A DNA stretch of 15,553 nucleotides, taken from contig CAMNNV010000011.1 of assembly GCA_946546075.1 (NCBI GenBank), forward strand, positions 1-15,553, in the 5' to 3' direction. The notes below the pieces were generated by a model, which was given only the letters and a program-made list of their open reading frames with translations, was not told the DNA's origin and did no database searches. The DNA is from an uncultured Bacillota bacterium. GTDB taxonomy: Bacteria > Bacillota > Clostridia > Peptostreptococcales > Anaerovoracaceae. Positions 6,599 through 13,987 of this stretch are shown one piece after another; the first letter of the stretch is position 1; each line of letters starts with the position of its first letter. The translations under genes and the position numbers were made by a program.

Positions 6599-6658
6599 AG
6601 AGAAACTATAAAAGAATAAAAAGAAATTTTAAACCAGTAGAAATATTCAGACAATAAT

Positions 6659-6679
6659 GTTATAATCGTGAAGTATAAT
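6659..6679 (+). promoter_or_regulatory. Putative promoter region of the ATP synthase operon
   Basis: TGTTATAATC holds a perfect TATAAT (6661-6666) preceded by TG, an extended -10. A second TATAAT lies at 6674-6679. Neither has a good -35 box at 16-18 bp, so the first would rely on the TG extension. The region 6599-6710 is AT-rich with no terminator hairpin after tagO, so readthrough from upstream is also likely. Confidence 0.5.
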
Positions 6680-6710
6680 CATACTGCATACAAGATTTGG
6701 GGCAAGGTCT

Positions 6711-7169
6711 ATGACGGATTTAACAGAATTCAAAAGTGATATAGTTAAGTGTGTACTGATCGTTGCCGCAATCGCTGAGATCATTTCGATTCCTATATTA
6801 GGATTTAGCCTGCTGTTTACCGCAGGTCTTATTGTGGGCACAGCAGTCACGATCCTGAACTTCGTGCTCCTCGTCAAGGCAGGCGAGAAGGTCATGGAGG
6901 CGAAGCGGGCGATGCCTATGGTCGGCGGATACTTCGTAAGACTTGTGATATACGGAGTATTCTTTGTGGCAGCCGTCAAGGTAGGCATGCATGCTGCGAT
7001 AGGATGTGCAGTTGGTTTTGTCTGTCTCCATGTGGGGATCATGGTCACTTATCTGATCGTCTACGGACTGTTCAAGAAAAAGAAGAACCCACTCAATGAC
7101 TGGACAGAGCCAAAAGAGTGGAATGATCTGAGCGTATATGACGATGAAGATGATGACTGGAACAAGTAA
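6711..7169 (+). CDS. atpI: ATP synthase protein I (AtpI)
   Basis: This 152-residue membrane protein opens the F1Fo operon, the usual AtpI place. Four hydrophobic segments lie near 12-30, 33-55, 72-90 and 95-120. The layout fits the ATP-synt_I family, linked in other bacteria to c-ring assembly and Mg2+ supply. The tail is strongly acidic (DDEDDDW, 144-150) after a lysine cluster at 122-125. The ribosome site is poor (GGGGCAAGG at 6699-6707), which would suit an assembly factor needed in small amounts. The family is weakly conserved, so the call rests largely on position and topology. Confidence 0.82.
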   Translation: MTDLTEFKSDIVKCVLIVAAIAEIISIPILGFSLLFTAGLIVGTAVTILNFVLLVKAGEKVMEAKRAMPMVGGYFVRLVIYGVFFVAAVKVGMHAAIGCAVGFVCLHVGIMVTYLIVYGLFKKKKNPLNDWTEPKEWNDLSVYDDEDDDWNK

Positions 7170-7187
7170 GTTAAAGGAGGGAAGTGT

Positions 7188-7886
7188 ATGGAATTAGGTC
7201 CTAAAATACTAGGTCATCTAGGACCCATACCGATCACCGAGACGGTTGTCTGGGGTTGGATATTCAGCGTACTGATCCTGGCCTTCGCATTTCTTTCGAC
7301 ACGGAAGATGCAAAGGATCCCGAAGGGACTTCAGGGTGTCGCCGAATGGATCGTAGAATTCGTCTATAACATGGTAAGGGATGTTATGGGCGAAGCGGGC
7401 GAGAGATTCGCCCCGTATATGGGCACCTTGCTCATATTCCTTATTCCGGGAAGCATGTTGGGACTTCTGGACTGCAGGCCACTTGCAGCAGATCTGAACT
7501 GTACAGCACCGCTTGCCATCGTATCGTTTGTAATGATCCATTACAACGCCGTTAAAGCAAAGACTGCGAAGGGCTATATCAAAGAACTGTCATCGCCATT
7601 CGCATTCATGCTGCCGATGAACATCATCAGTGACAGTATGTTCCCGGTAACTCTGGCAATGCGACTTTTCGGTAACCTGCTGGCAGGCGTCATCGTAATG
7701 ACCCTGATCTATCATGGACTGGAGCACCTTTCGACGATGATCGGATCGCCGCTTCCGTTCTTCCAGCTCATTATCCCGCTGCCGCTGAACGCATTCTTCG
7801 ATATGTTCGAGCCGGTACTTCAGGGATATATATTCGTTATGTTAACAATGGTATTCACTTCGAATGCAAGACAGGTAGAAGAATAA
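7188..7886 (+). CDS. atpB: F1Fo ATP synthase subunit a
   Basis: This Fo stator subunit provides the ion half-channels beside the c-ring. It has 232 residues and about five membrane segments. RPLAADLNCTAPLA (97-110) is the conserved loop and helix after the first segments. MRLFGNLLAG (158-167) carries the essential arginine (Arg159). The last helix has LQGYIFVMLTMVF (211-223) with Gln212. Asp149 stands where many homologues have Glu ten residues before the arginine. AAAGGAGGG (7173-7181) sits just before the ATG, a strong site. Function is secure. Confidence 0.95.
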   Translation: MELGPKILGHLGPIPITETVVWGWIFSVLILAFAFLSTRKMQRIPKGLQGVAEWIVEFVYNMVRDVMGEAGERFAPYMGTLLIFLIPGSMLGLLDCRPLAADLNCTAPLAIVSFVMIHYNAVKAKTAKGYIKELSSPFAFMLPMNIISDSMFPVTLAMRLFGNLLAGVIVMTLIYHGLEHLSTMIGSPLPFFQLIIPLPLNAFFDMFEPVLQGYIFVMLTMVFTSNARQVEE

Positions 7887-7917
7887 AATACCATCAGATA
7901 ATAAGGAGGAAACAAAA

Positions 7918-8175
7918 ATGACAGGTATTACATCAGAAGCTCTCATAATGGCATTCTCAGCACTCGGAGCAGGAGCTGCAATGATCGCAATGGCCGGTGT
8001 AGGTATCGGTATCGGATTCAACGCAGGTAAAACAGTAGAGGGTACTGCAAGACAGCCGGAAGCTCAGGGAACACTCCTGAAACTCATGCTGATCGGTGTT
8101 GCACTTACAGAGACAGCAGGTATCTTTGCTCTGATCATCTCGATCATGCTTCTCTTTGCAAATCCTTTCGTATAA
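7918..8175 (+). CDS. atpE: F1Fo ATP synthase subunit c
   Basis: This 85-residue, two-helix hairpin forms the rotating ring. The polar loop has ARQPEAQG (44-51) and the ion carboxylate is Glu65 in ALTETAGIF (62-70). Numbering coincides with the Na+-translocating Ilyobacter tartaricus subunit c. Compared with its Na+ ligands (Gln32, Val63, Glu65, Ser66, Thr67, Tyr70), this protein has Ile32, Leu63, Glu65, Thr66, Ala67 and Phe70. The hydroxyl beside the carboxylate is kept but Gln32 is lost, so proton coupling seems more likely than classical Na+ coupling. AAGGAGG precedes the ATG. Confidence 0.96.
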   Translation: MTGITSEALIMAFSALGAGAAMIAMAGVGIGIGFNAGKTVEGTARQPEAQGTLLKLMLIGVALTETAGIFALIISIMLLFANPFV

Positions 8176-8224
8176 ACCGACTGAATCAGTTTTAGCAACG
8201 GTATAAAAGAAAGGAGGAAATGCT

Positions 8225-8731
8225 ATGAATGCAGGGATCATCGAACTGAACGGATCGATGCTCATGATATTGATAAATGTCGTGATTCTTTACATCCTTC
8301 TGAAGCGTTTCTTCTGGGAAAAAGTCAGGAAGTTCATGCTGGACAGACAGGCAGCCGTACAGGATGCTTTTGACAGTGCAGAGGCCATGAACAGAAGGGC
8401 TGACGAGAAAATGCAGAACTACTCCAAACGCATCGCGAATGTGGAGGAAGAAGGCAGAGAAATCATTAGGCAGGCAAAGGCCAGAGCCGATGTCCAGGCT
8501 AAAGACATAGTAGATAATGCGCACAAAGAAGCCGGCGATATCATCGCGAAGGCTGAGCGTACTATCCAGGTAGAACGTGAAAAGGCTACCGCAGAGATGA
8601 GAGACGAGATCGCTTCACTGGCACTGCTGGCAGCAGAGCAGATCGTAGAAAAAGAGATCCAGGCTGAGGGCCAGGATGCGGTCATAGATGAAGTATTGAA
8701 TAAGGCAAGGAGCACAGGATGGCAGAGTTAA
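8225..8731 (+). CDS. atpF: F1Fo ATP synthase subunit b
   Basis: This 168-residue peripheral-stalk subunit has one N-terminal membrane helix (about 10-27) followed by a long, highly charged helix rich in Ala, Glu, Lys and Arg (30-150). That helix forms the b-b dimer joining Fo to subunit delta. The start has a near-perfect AAAGGAGG (8211-8218). The end overlaps the next start by 13 bases, indicating coupled translation with atpH. Only one b gene is present, so the stalk is probably a homodimer. Confidence 0.94.
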   Translation: MNAGIIELNGSMLMILINVVILYILLKRFFWEKVRKFMLDRQAAVQDAFDSAEAMNRRADEKMQNYSKRIANVEEEGREIIRQAKARADVQAKDIVDNAHKEAGDIIAKAERTIQVEREKATAEMRDEIASLALLAAEQIVEKEIQAEGQDAVIDEVLNKARSTGWQS

Positions 8732-9267
8732 CTGTTGACAGGACATACGGCACTGCCTTGTTTGAGGCTGCCGGTGACCTCGGCAAAAAGGACGAGATCC
8801 TTGAAGAAACGACCGGGCTTCTGGAGCTTCTCAAAAATGAACCTGACTTCAAGGCTTTCATCAGTCACCCTTCCATCTCCAACAGAGATAAGAAGGAAGT
8901 GATCAGCAAAGTATTTGAAGGCAAGGTAAGCGAAGAACTGCTGAACTTCATGTACGTCCTCGTAGATAAGGGCAGAACACTGCATCTTGAGGGCATACTT
9001 AAGATGTACGGTAAGCTTGTGATGGAAGAAGCAGGTTTCACCGATGGTACTGTTTATTCAGTAGTTCCCCTGGATGATGCCAGGATACAAGAGCTGGAGG
9101 GAGAAGTCTCGAAGCTCCTTAGAAAAAAAGTTAAATTGACTAATGAACTGGATCCCAAACTGATAGGAGGCATCAAGATCCTTGCAGAAGGTAAACTTCT
9201 GGATCTTTCTATCAGGAAACGATTTGACGATCTGGAAGGTCAGATCAAGTTACAGGCAGGGAGGTAA
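8719..9267 (+). CDS. atpH: F1Fo ATP synthase subunit delta
   Basis: This 182-residue subunit (OSCP equivalent) caps F1 and binds the b-stalk. The N-terminal helical domain starts with VDRTYGTALFEAA (5-17) and contains FISHPSIS (42-49). The C-terminal part carries the family signature LDPKLIGGIKI (143-153). The ATG lies inside the end of atpF with AAGGAG (8707-8712) six bases before it. The TAA comes three bases before the next start codon. Confidence 0.93.
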   Translation: MAELTVDRTYGTALFEAAGDLGKKDEILEETTGLLELLKNEPDFKAFISHPSISNRDKKEVISKVFEGKVSEELLNFMYVLVDKGRTLHLEGILKMYGKLVMEEAGFTDGTVYSVVPLDDARIQELEGEVSKLLRKKVKLTNELDPKLIGGIKILAEGKLLDLSIRKRFDDLEGQIKLQAGR

Positions 9268-9270
9268 GTA

Positions 9271-10785
9271 ATGAATCTGAGACCCGAAGAAATCAGTGCA
9301 GTCATAAAAGAACAGATCAAGAATTACAAGAGCCAGATGGAGGTATCAGATTTTGGTACTGTTATCGAAGTAGGCGACGGTATTTCTCGTGTATATGGTC
9401 TTGAAAACTGCATGTCAGGAGAACTCCTCGAGTTCCCCGGCAATACTTACGGAATGGCGCTGAACCTCGAGCAGGACAACGTCGGAGCCGTTATTCTGGG
9501 CTCTGACAGAGAAATCAAAGAGGGCGACATCGTCAAGCCGACAGGTACTGTAGTAGAGGTTCCTGTAGGCGAGAACATGCTGGGCCGTGTCGTAAACGCA
9601 CTTGGCCAGCCTATCGATGGCAAAGGCCCTATTATTACAGAGAAAACGAGACCTATCGAGTGTCCGGCACCGGGCGTACTGGCAAGAAAGTCAGTACACC
9701 AGCCTTTGCAGACAGGTATTAAGGCTATCGACTCAATGATCCCTATCGGTAAGGGACAGAGAGAACTTATCATAGGCGACAGACAGACAGGTAAGACTGC
9801 TATCGCCATCGATACGATCCTGAACCAGAAAGGACAGGATGTAATCTGTATTTACGTGGCTATCGGCCAGAAGAATTCCACAGTAGCACAGCTCGTGCAG
9901 ACTTTGGAAGATAAGGGCGCTATGGAGTACACCATCGTCGTATCCGCTACGGCATCGGAATCTGCACCGCTGCAGTACATAGCACCGTACGCCGGAGTAA
10001 GTATCGGCGAAAACTTTATGTATGAAGGCAAGCACGTCCTCATCGTTTACGACGATCTTTCGAAGCACGCCGTTGCATATCGTGCAATGTCACTGCTTCT
10101 GAGAAGACCACCTGGACGTGAAGCATACCCTGGAGATGTATTCTATCTTCACTCCAGACTCCTGGAGAGAGCTGCGAAGCTTTCCGACGAGCTGGGCGGC
10201 GGCTCCATCACAGCACTGCCGATCATCGAGACGCAGGCCGGAGACGTATCAGCATACATCCCGACAAACGTAATTTCCATTACAGACGGACAGATCTACC
10301 TTGAAACAGAGCTGTTCTTCTCAGGACAGAGACCTGCAGTAAACGCCGGTATCTCCGTATCCCGAGTAGGTGGTAACGCTCAGATCAAGGCGATGAAGAA
10401 GGTATCAAGTTCAGTCAAGCTGGAACTGGCTCAGTACAGAGAACTTGCGAACTTCTCACAGTTCGGTTCCGACGTAGACAAGGAAACAAAAGAAAGACTG
10501 GCACACGGAAGACTCCTCATGGAGATCCTGAAGCAGCCGCAGTACAACCCGATTCCTGTAGCAAACCAGGTAATGCTCATCTATGCTGCTATCAACCATC
10601 ACATGAAGGAGATCCCTATCGAGCAGGTCAAGGCCTTCGAGGCAGGTCTCTACGAGTTCATGGATGTCCACTATCCTAACGTGGCAAAGATCATCAATGA
10701 AACAGGAGAACTCACTGCTGAGGCAGAAGAAGACCTCAAGAAGGGTATAGAAACGTTCAAACAGGAATTCTCCAAATCGTTATAA
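9271..10785 (+). CDS. atpA: F1Fo ATP synthase subunit alpha
   Basis: This 504-residue F1 subunit alternates with beta and carries the non-catalytic nucleotide sites. The Walker A motif is GDRQTGKT (169-176), Walker B is near LIVYDD (257-262), and SVSRVGG (362-368) holds the arginine finger Arg365 that reaches the catalytic site. The N-terminal domain has GDGISRVYGLENCMSGE (35-51). Length is typical. GGGAGG at 9258-9263 precedes the ATG. No missing key residue was seen. Confidence 0.98.
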   Translation: MNLRPEEISAVIKEQIKNYKSQMEVSDFGTVIEVGDGISRVYGLENCMSGELLEFPGNTYGMALNLEQDNVGAVILGSDREIKEGDIVKPTGTVVEVPVGENMLGRVVNALGQPIDGKGPIITEKTRPIECPAPGVLARKSVHQPLQTGIKAIDSMIPIGKGQRELIIGDRQTGKTAIAIDTILNQKGQDVICIYVAIGQKNSTVAQLVQTLEDKGAMEYTIVVSATASESAPLQYIAPYAGVSIGENFMYEGKHVLIVYDDLSKHAVAYRAMSLLLRRPPGREAYPGDVFYLHSRLLERAAKLSDELGGGSITALPIIETQAGDVSAYIPTNVISITDGQIYLETELFFSGQRPAVNAGISVSRVGGNAQIKAMKKVSSSVKLELAQYRELANFSQFGSDVDKETKERLAHGRLLMEILKQPQYNPIPVANQVMLIYAAINHHMKEIPIEQVKAFEAGLYEFMDVHYPNVAKIINETGELTAEAEEDLKKGIETFKQEFSKSL

Positions 10786-10819
10786 CAAGCATTTGATATA
10801 AAAATGAGGAGGTGTGAGA

Positions 10820-11686
10820 ATGGCAGCTGAAAGTATGCAGGACATCAAGCGACGTATACGAAGCATTGGAAGCACTGAGCATATCACCAATGCCATGAAG
10901 CTTGTGTCTGCCGGCAAACTCAGGAAGGCCAAAGCCATCTTCGAGCGCACAAACGAGAACTCACACTACATAACCAATGCAATAGAAGAACTGTTCACCA
11001 ACGGTAAGGACATCCCCGAACAATACCTTTCCTCAGAAGACAAATTCGTCGACAGAACATGTTACGTCATCATCACGTCAAGCAAAGGACTGTGCGGTGG
11101 TTTCAACAGTAACGTGATCAAAGAAGCCGAGCGTCAGATGATGCTTCTGGGCGGAGACTCTGTGATCTTCGCCATCGGCTCCAAAGGAAAGGAATATTTC
11201 GAGAAACGCGGATACAACATCTTCAATGATTACATGGCTCCTCCGGAAGAGATCACTCCTCGTGAAGCGAGAGAGATCGGAGAACCGATCATCGACCTGT
11301 ATAACAAGGGTGAGATCGGAAGAATCGTCATGGTATCCACGGAATTCGTCAGTACGATGGAGCAGAGGGTCAGGACAAAAGTCCTGCTGCCTTTCGATGT
11401 TGAGATGAACCCTGAAGTAGGCACATCAAAATTCATCGAATATGAGCCTTCTGTAGAAGAAGTTTTCAACTACCTCGTTCCTAAGTATGTTGAGATGATG
11501 ATCTATTCAGCAGTCGTTGAGTCAGCAACATGCGAACATGCCGCCAGAAGGACGGCCATGGAGAACGCAACGGACAACGCCAGAGAGATCCTCGGCGAAC
11601 TGTCGCTGTACTACAACAGAGCAAGACAGGCTGCTATTACGGATGAGATAATAGAGATCGTTGCCGGTTCTGAGGCACAGGGTTAA
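10820..11686 (+). CDS. atpG: F1Fo ATP synthase subunit gamma
   Basis: This 288-residue central shaft rotates inside the alpha-beta ring. The N-terminal helix starts MQDIKRRIRSIGSTEHITNAM (residues 6-26). The Rossmann-like domain has TSSKGLCGGFNS (87-98), and the C-terminal helix ends the protein (about 243-285, with MENATDNA and YNRARQAAITDEI). I start at the ATG at 10820, seven bases after GAGGAGG (10806-10812). An in-frame GTG at 10814 would leave almost no spacing. Confidence 0.96.
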   Translation: MAAESMQDIKRRIRSIGSTEHITNAMKLVSAGKLRKAKAIFERTNENSHYITNAIEELFTNGKDIPEQYLSSEDKFVDRTCYVIITSSKGLCGGFNSNVIKEAERQMMLLGGDSVIFAIGSKGKEYFEKRGYNIFNDYMAPPEEITPREAREIGEPIIDLYNKGEIGRIVMVSTEFVSTMEQRVRTKVLLPFDVEMNPEVGTSKFIEYEPSVEEVFNYLVPKYVEMMIYSAVVESATCEHAARRTAMENATDNAREILGELSLYYNRARQAAITDEIIEIVAGSEAQG

Positions 11687-11698
11687 GGAGGCAGATTA

Positions 11699-13090
11699 AT
11701 GAACAAAGGAAAAATACATCAGATCGTCGGTCCTGTAATCGACGTGAAGTTCAGCGAAGATAATATGCCTGAACTGCTGAATGCTATCCATATCGAATAC
11801 GAAGGCAGAACGATAGTAGCAGAGGTAGCCCAGCACATCGGCGATGATGTAGCAAGATGTATCGCACTGTCATCGACAGACGGACTTTCCAGAGGAATGG
11901 AAGTCGTCGATACAGGAGAACCGATCAAGATTTCCGTAGGTAAGGAAGTCCTGGGAAGGATGTTCAACGTAGTAGGTGAGACCATCGATGAGAAGGGTCC
12001 TATCGAAACGGAGATGAAGGCATCCATCCACAGACCTGCACCGAAGTTCGAAGATCAGGATACTTCCGCTCAGATCTTCGAGACAGGTATCAAGGTAATC
12101 GACCTGATCGCGCCGTACACAAGAGGTGGTAAAGTAGGCCTCTTCGGCGGTGCCGGCGTAGGTAAGACAGTACTGATCCAGGAGCTCATCAACAATATCG
12201 CAAAGGAACACGGTGGTATTTCCGTATTCACAGGTGTAGGTGAGAGAACAAGAGAAGGTAACGACCTGTACTACGAAATGATCGAGTCAGGCGTTATTGA
12301 CAAGACAGCCATGGTATTCGGACAGATGAACGAACCACCTGGTGCAAGAATGAGAGTTGCACTGACAGGTCTTACGATGGCTGAATACTTCAGAGATGAA
12401 GAGAACCAGGACGTACTCCTGTTCATCGACAATATTTTCAGATTCACACAGGCAGGTTCGGAAGTATCCGCACTGCTGGGTCGTGTACCATCAGCCGTAG
12501 GTTATCAGCCTACACTGGCAACGGAGATGGGTGCTCTTCAGGAGAGAATCACTTCCACGAAGAAGGGATCCATCACATCCGTACAGGCTGTATACGTACC
12601 TGCAGACGACCTTACGGACCCTGCACCAGCAACAACCTTTGCACATCTGGATGCTACGACAGTACTCAGCAGATCCATCGCAGAACTGGGTATCTACCCT
12701 GCAGTAGACCCGCTCGAATCCACATCCAGGATCATGGATCCGCTCATCCTCGGACAGGAACACTACGAGACTGCCAGAGGCGTACAGGAAGTACTCCAGA
12801 GATACAATGAACTTCAGGATATCATCGCCATCCTCGGTATGGACGAACTGTCCGATGAAGATAAGCTGACCGTTAACAGAGCACGTAAGATCCAGAGATT
12901 CCTGGGTCAGCCGTTCAGCGTAGCGTCACAGTTCACAGGCATGGAAGGTAAGTACGTTCCAATCAAGGAAACCATCAGATCCTTCAAGGAGATCCTCGAA
13001 GGTAAGCACGATGAGATTCCTGAGCAGATGTTCCTGTTCAAGGGCAGCATCGATGAAGTCGTTGAAGCATACGAAGCAAGCAAGAAATAA
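11699..13090 (+). CDS. atpD: F1Fo ATP synthase subunit beta
   Basis: This 463-residue catalytic subunit makes or hydrolyses ATP. The P-loop is GGAGVGKT (150-157), the catalytic glutamate is in GERTREG (181-187, Glu182), Walker B is LLFIDNIFRF (240-249), and the lever motif is DELSDED (382-388, DELSEED in many species). AAGGAGG (11685-11691) lies just before the ATG. Valine GTA, threonine ACA and glycine GGT appear common here compared with the flanking non-atp genes, as expected for a highly expressed gene. Function is certain. Confidence 0.99.
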   Translation: MNKGKIHQIVGPVIDVKFSEDNMPELLNAIHIEYEGRTIVAEVAQHIGDDVARCIALSSTDGLSRGMEVVDTGEPIKISVGKEVLGRMFNVVGETIDEKGPIETEMKASIHRPAPKFEDQDTSAQIFETGIKVIDLIAPYTRGGKVGLFGGAGVGKTVLIQELINNIAKEHGGISVFTGVGERTREGNDLYYEMIESGVIDKTAMVFGQMNEPPGARMRVALTGLTMAEYFRDEENQDVLLFIDNIFRFTQAGSEVSALLGRVPSAVGYQPTLATEMGALQERITSTKKGSITSVQAVYVPADDLTDPAPATTFAHLDATTVLSRSIAELGIYPAVDPLESTSRIMDPLILGQEHYETARGVQEVLQRYNELQDIIAILGMDELSDEDKLTVNRARKIQRFLGQPFSVASQFTGMEGKYVPIKETIRSFKEILEGKHDEIPEQMFLFKGSIDEVVEAYEASKK

Positions 13091-13123
13091 CGTCAGTTAG
13101 CGCTAAAGAAGCGAGGTCAGAAT

Positions 13124-13567
13124 ATGGCTAACACTGTAAGATTAGAAATAGTGACCCCGGCCAAAAGCTTTTATCGCGGAGACGTGGAACTGGTGATCGC
13201 CAGGACACTCAGCGGTGATGAAGGCTATATGGCGGGACATACGTGGGGCTGTAAACTCCTCGACATCGGCGAACTCTGGATCAGAGAAGCCGGTGCAGAG
13301 CCTAATGTCTACAAGCTTGCATCCGTAGGTGGCGGCTTCATAGACATCAAGGACACGATCATCATTTATACAGACTCCATCGAGTGGTCAAAAGAGATCG
13401 ACGTGGCAAGAGCGGAAGAAGAGCAGGCCAAAATGGAGGAGTGGCTCAGAGAGAATGAGGCAACTGCTCCGGACTATCTTGTTGCTCGTGCCAAGAATCA
13501 GATCAAAAAGAGCATCAACCGCAAGGCAGTCGCTGCCGGCGGCAGGATGAATATGAAGAATAACTAG
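13124..13567 (+). CDS. atpC: F1Fo ATP synthase subunit epsilon
   Basis: This 147-residue F1 subunit couples gamma to the c-ring and can inhibit hydrolysis through its C-terminal helices. The N-terminal beta-sandwich has RLEIVTPAKSFYRGDVELV (6-24) and an AGHT turn (38-41) where PGHAP is usual. The helical part (about 88-140) is rich in Ala, Glu and Lys. GAGG at 13113-13116 precedes the ATG. It ends the canonical atp gene order; a further gene follows before the terminator. Confidence 0.92.
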   Translation: MANTVRLEIVTPAKSFYRGDVELVIARTLSGDEGYMAGHTWGCKLLDIGELWIREAGAEPNVYKLASVGGGFIDIKDTIIIYTDSIEWSKEIDVARAEEEQAKMEEWLRENEATAPDYLVARAKNQIKKSINRKAVAAGGRMNMKNN

Positions 13568-13579
13568 TTGCTTGTGGGA

Positions 13580-13614
13580 ACCGGCCCCTGTGAATCCATC
13601 ACTTGCGGGCTGGT
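13580..13614 (+). promoter_or_regulatory. Hairpin in the leader of the TM1266-type gene
   Basis: ACCGGCCC (13580-13587) pairs with GGGCTGGT (13607-13614), one pair being G-U. Inside it GTGA (13590-13593) pairs with TCAC (13599-13602) around ATCCA. The stem ends eight bases before GAAGGAGG (13622-13629). No T-run follows, so it is not a terminator. It could stabilise or process the atp mRNA, or control translation of the next gene. I do not match it to a known riboswitch class. Confidence 0.45.
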
Positions 13615-13634
13615 CACTATGGAAGGAGGTAAAC

Positions 13635-13886
13635 ATGTCCGATAACACAAGAACAGCCCTCATCGGGATCATTGTGGAGGATCCGAATTCGGTAGAAGCG
13701 CTCAACGATCTTCTTCACCAGTACCGGGATTCCATCATTGGCCGCATGGGCGTACCTCATCCGTCAAAGTCCATGTCCATCATCAGCATCGCCATCGATG
13801 CAGATCAGGACGTGATCAGCGCCCTCTCCGGTAAACTCGGAGCACTGGACGGCGTATCCACAAAGACCATCTATTCGAAGAACTAG
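13635..13886 (+). CDS. TM1266 family putative iron-only hydrogenase system regulator
   Basis: This 83-residue cytosolic protein is a single small ferredoxin-fold domain of ACT/NikR type. Visible family features are ALIGIIVEDPNSVEALNDLL (8-27), YRDSIIGRMGVPH (30-42), SMSIISIAIDA (46-56) and DVISALSGKLGALDGV (59-74). Homologues are annotated near [FeFe]-hydrogenase maturation genes, but the molecular role is not established. AAGGAGG (13623-13629) sets the start at 13635; the frame stays open upstream to 13572, but that stretch folds as a hairpin. It lies 67 bases after atpC with no terminator between, so it is probably cotranscribed with the atp genes. No hydrogenase gene is in the window. Confidence 0.88.
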   Translation: MSDNTRTALIGIIVEDPNSVEALNDLLHQYRDSIIGRMGVPHPSKSMSIISIAIDADQDVISALSGKLGALDGVSTKTIYSKN

Positions 13887-13900
13887 TTGCAAAGCACCTA

Positions 13901-13925
13901 AGCCCCGCACACGCGGGGCTTTTTT
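13901..13925 (+). terminator. Strong rho-independent terminator ending the atp unit
   Basis: AGCCCCGC (13901-13908) pairs perfectly with GCGGGGCT (13913-13920) around the four-base loop ACAC, followed by six T (13920-13925). It lies 14 bases after the TM1266-type stop codon and is the first convincing terminator downstream of the atp genes. It closes the unit that starts at atpI or further upstream. Confidence 0.93.
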
Positions 13926-13956
13926 GTATACGCAGGCGCGGCGGATGTGGTAAGAT
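13924..13956 (+). promoter_or_regulatory. Possible extended -10 promoter for the hydrolase-GTPase unit
   Basis: TGGTAAGAT (13948-13956) reads as an extended -10 box. TTGTAT at 13924-13929 resembles a -35 box but lies 21 bp away, too far for an ordinary pair, and overlaps the terminator T-run. Position between a terminator and a new gene supports a promoter here; the exact boxes are uncertain. Confidence 0.35.
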
Positions 13957-13987
13957 AATGAATAGAAACAGTTCAACGGAGGAACAA

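Noticed and set aside
7918..8175. Typical Na+-translocating c-subunit
   Set aside because: The Glu-Thr pair is there, but Gln32 and Tyr70 of the classical site are replaced by Ile and Phe, so a Na+ assignment is not supported.
8176..8202. Terminator or attenuator between atpE and atpF
   Set aside because: ACTGAATCAGT with TTTT looks suggestive, but the palindrome has a one-base centre and cannot form a stable loop. A strong ribosome site follows within the same operon.
13572..13634. Cobalamin riboswitch
   Set aside because: GGGAA and TGTGAATCC resemble parts of it, but the region is about 60 bases, the CCCGC and ACTGT parts are missing, and the gene after it has no B12 link.
13572..13886. 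Longer TM1266-type protein starting at 13572
   Set aside because: The frame is open, but the added 21 residues are unlike the family, start with TTG, lack a ribosome site, and lie over a hairpin. AAGGAGG before 13635 fits the shorter form.
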